Source: an uncultured Collinsella sp. (GTDB lineage: Bacteria > Actinomycetota > Coriobacteriia > Coriobacteriales > Coriobacteriaceae). From it: a stretch of DNA of 5,934 nt. The stretch covers positions 1-5,934 of the forward strand of contig URMR01000110.1 of assembly GCA_900548935.1 (NCBI GenBank). Direction: 5' to 3'. The notes below the pieces were generated by a model, which saw only the letters and a list, made by a program, of their open reading frames with translations, had not been told where the DNA came from and ran no database searches. Shown piece by piece: positions 5,546 to 5,934 of the stretch; within the stretch, counting starts at the first letter, position 1, and each line of letters begins with the position of its first letter. The translations under genes and the position numbers were made by a program.

Positions 5546-5934
5546 ATGTTCGGATACATCTATAAGAAAGATGTCGCCATTATCGCGGCCGTCCTGTGCC
5601 TTTGTCTGGGCGTGGGCAGCTTCTTCGATTATCAGATCTCGAGTGCGTTGTTCAACATCGGCAGCATGTACGGCCGCTTTATCGAGGCTGCCGGCGAGCT
5701 GCCGTTTGAGCTGACGGCGAGCATCGCGGGCGTTATGCTCGTGCGCTCGGCACGCCCCGATTCCAAGGCGAGCAAGTGGCTCGCCGCACTGGGCGTTCTG
5801 ATCAACGTGGGCCTGGTCGGCTACGAGATTATCGGATCGCTGCGCGTCGGCGGCAAGCTTATTGCGTTTCAGCTGGTTCTGACGTTTGTGCTGGTCATCG
5901 TCGCCAACCTTATCGTCTATCGCCTTACTCGCAC
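5546..5934 (+). CDS. Membrane protein, probable PAP2-family phosphatase N-terminus (partial)
   Basis: The gene starts at ATG 5546 with AAAGGA (5536-5541) 4 bases upstream and stays open for 129 codons to the window edge. The visible part is an integral membrane protein. Hydrophobic spans are about 10-27, 55-66, 80-97 and 105-125, and there is no cleavable signal peptide. The segment SFFDYQISSALFN followed by YGRFIEAAGELP (about 25-53) resembles the region after the first helix in PAP2 (phosphatidic acid phosphatase type 2) superfamily proteins, which dephosphorylate lipid phosphates at the membrane. The catalytic KxxxxxxRP, PSGH and SRxxxxxHxxxD motifs would lie beyond the window, so the family call rests on resemblance alone. 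The gene starts 87 bases after mfd on the same strand, with only a weak hairpin between, so partial co-transcription is possible; no functional link to repair is evident. The alternative is an unrelated multi-pass membrane protein. Confidence 0.6.
   Translation, partial: MFGYIYKKDVAIIAAVLCLCLGVGSFFDYQISSALFNIGSMYGRFIEAAGELPFELTASIAGVMLVRSARPDSKASKWLAALGVLINVGLVGYEIIGSLRVGGKLIAFQLVLTFVLVIVANLIVYRLTR

Overview
The window looks like chromosomal DNA from a high-GC actinobacterium. The Mfd sequence and the general style (GC-rich third codon positions in mfd, GTG and ATG starts behind AAAGGA or GGAGG sites) suggest a gut Coriobacteriia member such as Collinsella. That placement is an inference from recognition, not from a search.

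Layout: the left 1.5 kb is on the minus strand. It holds an FHA-domain protein gene (546-1502) and, downstream of it, the N-terminal lobe of a Ser/Thr protein kinase whose gene runs off the left edge (1-401). They are separated by 144 bases with a perfect 18-bp inverted repeat that reads best as a terminator for the FHA gene, followed by a possible kinase promoter. The two genes look like a phospho-signalling pair: the kinase phosphorylates Thr/Ser and the FHA domain would read phosphothreonine. The FHA gene has a nine-G tract between its Shine-Dalgarno core and its ATG, which could make expression slippage-variable.

The central 323 bases (1503-1825) are a divergent intergenic region. They contain a perfect minus-strand TATAAT, an overlapping plus-strand promoter-like pair, a possible short transcript or 58-codon ORF, and a strong intrinsic terminator that ends only 14 bases before the mfd ribosome binding site. 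mfd therefore seems to be transcribed through a terminator hairpin.

The right two thirds is mfd (1826-5458, plus strand), complete and with every hallmark of transcription-repair coupling factor: UvrB-like N-terminal region, CarD-like RNA polymerase interaction domain, RecG-like translocase motor, TRG motif and C-terminal domain. After an 87-base gap with a weak terminator-like hairpin, a membrane protein resembling the N-terminus of PAP2-family phosphatases starts at 5546 and runs off the right edge.

No tRNA, rRNA, CRISPR array or insertion sequence was seen. The best candidates for something undescribed are the kinase/FHA module, with its unrecognised helical N-terminal region, atypical FHA pocket and G-tract leader, and the terminator-bearing leader of mfd.
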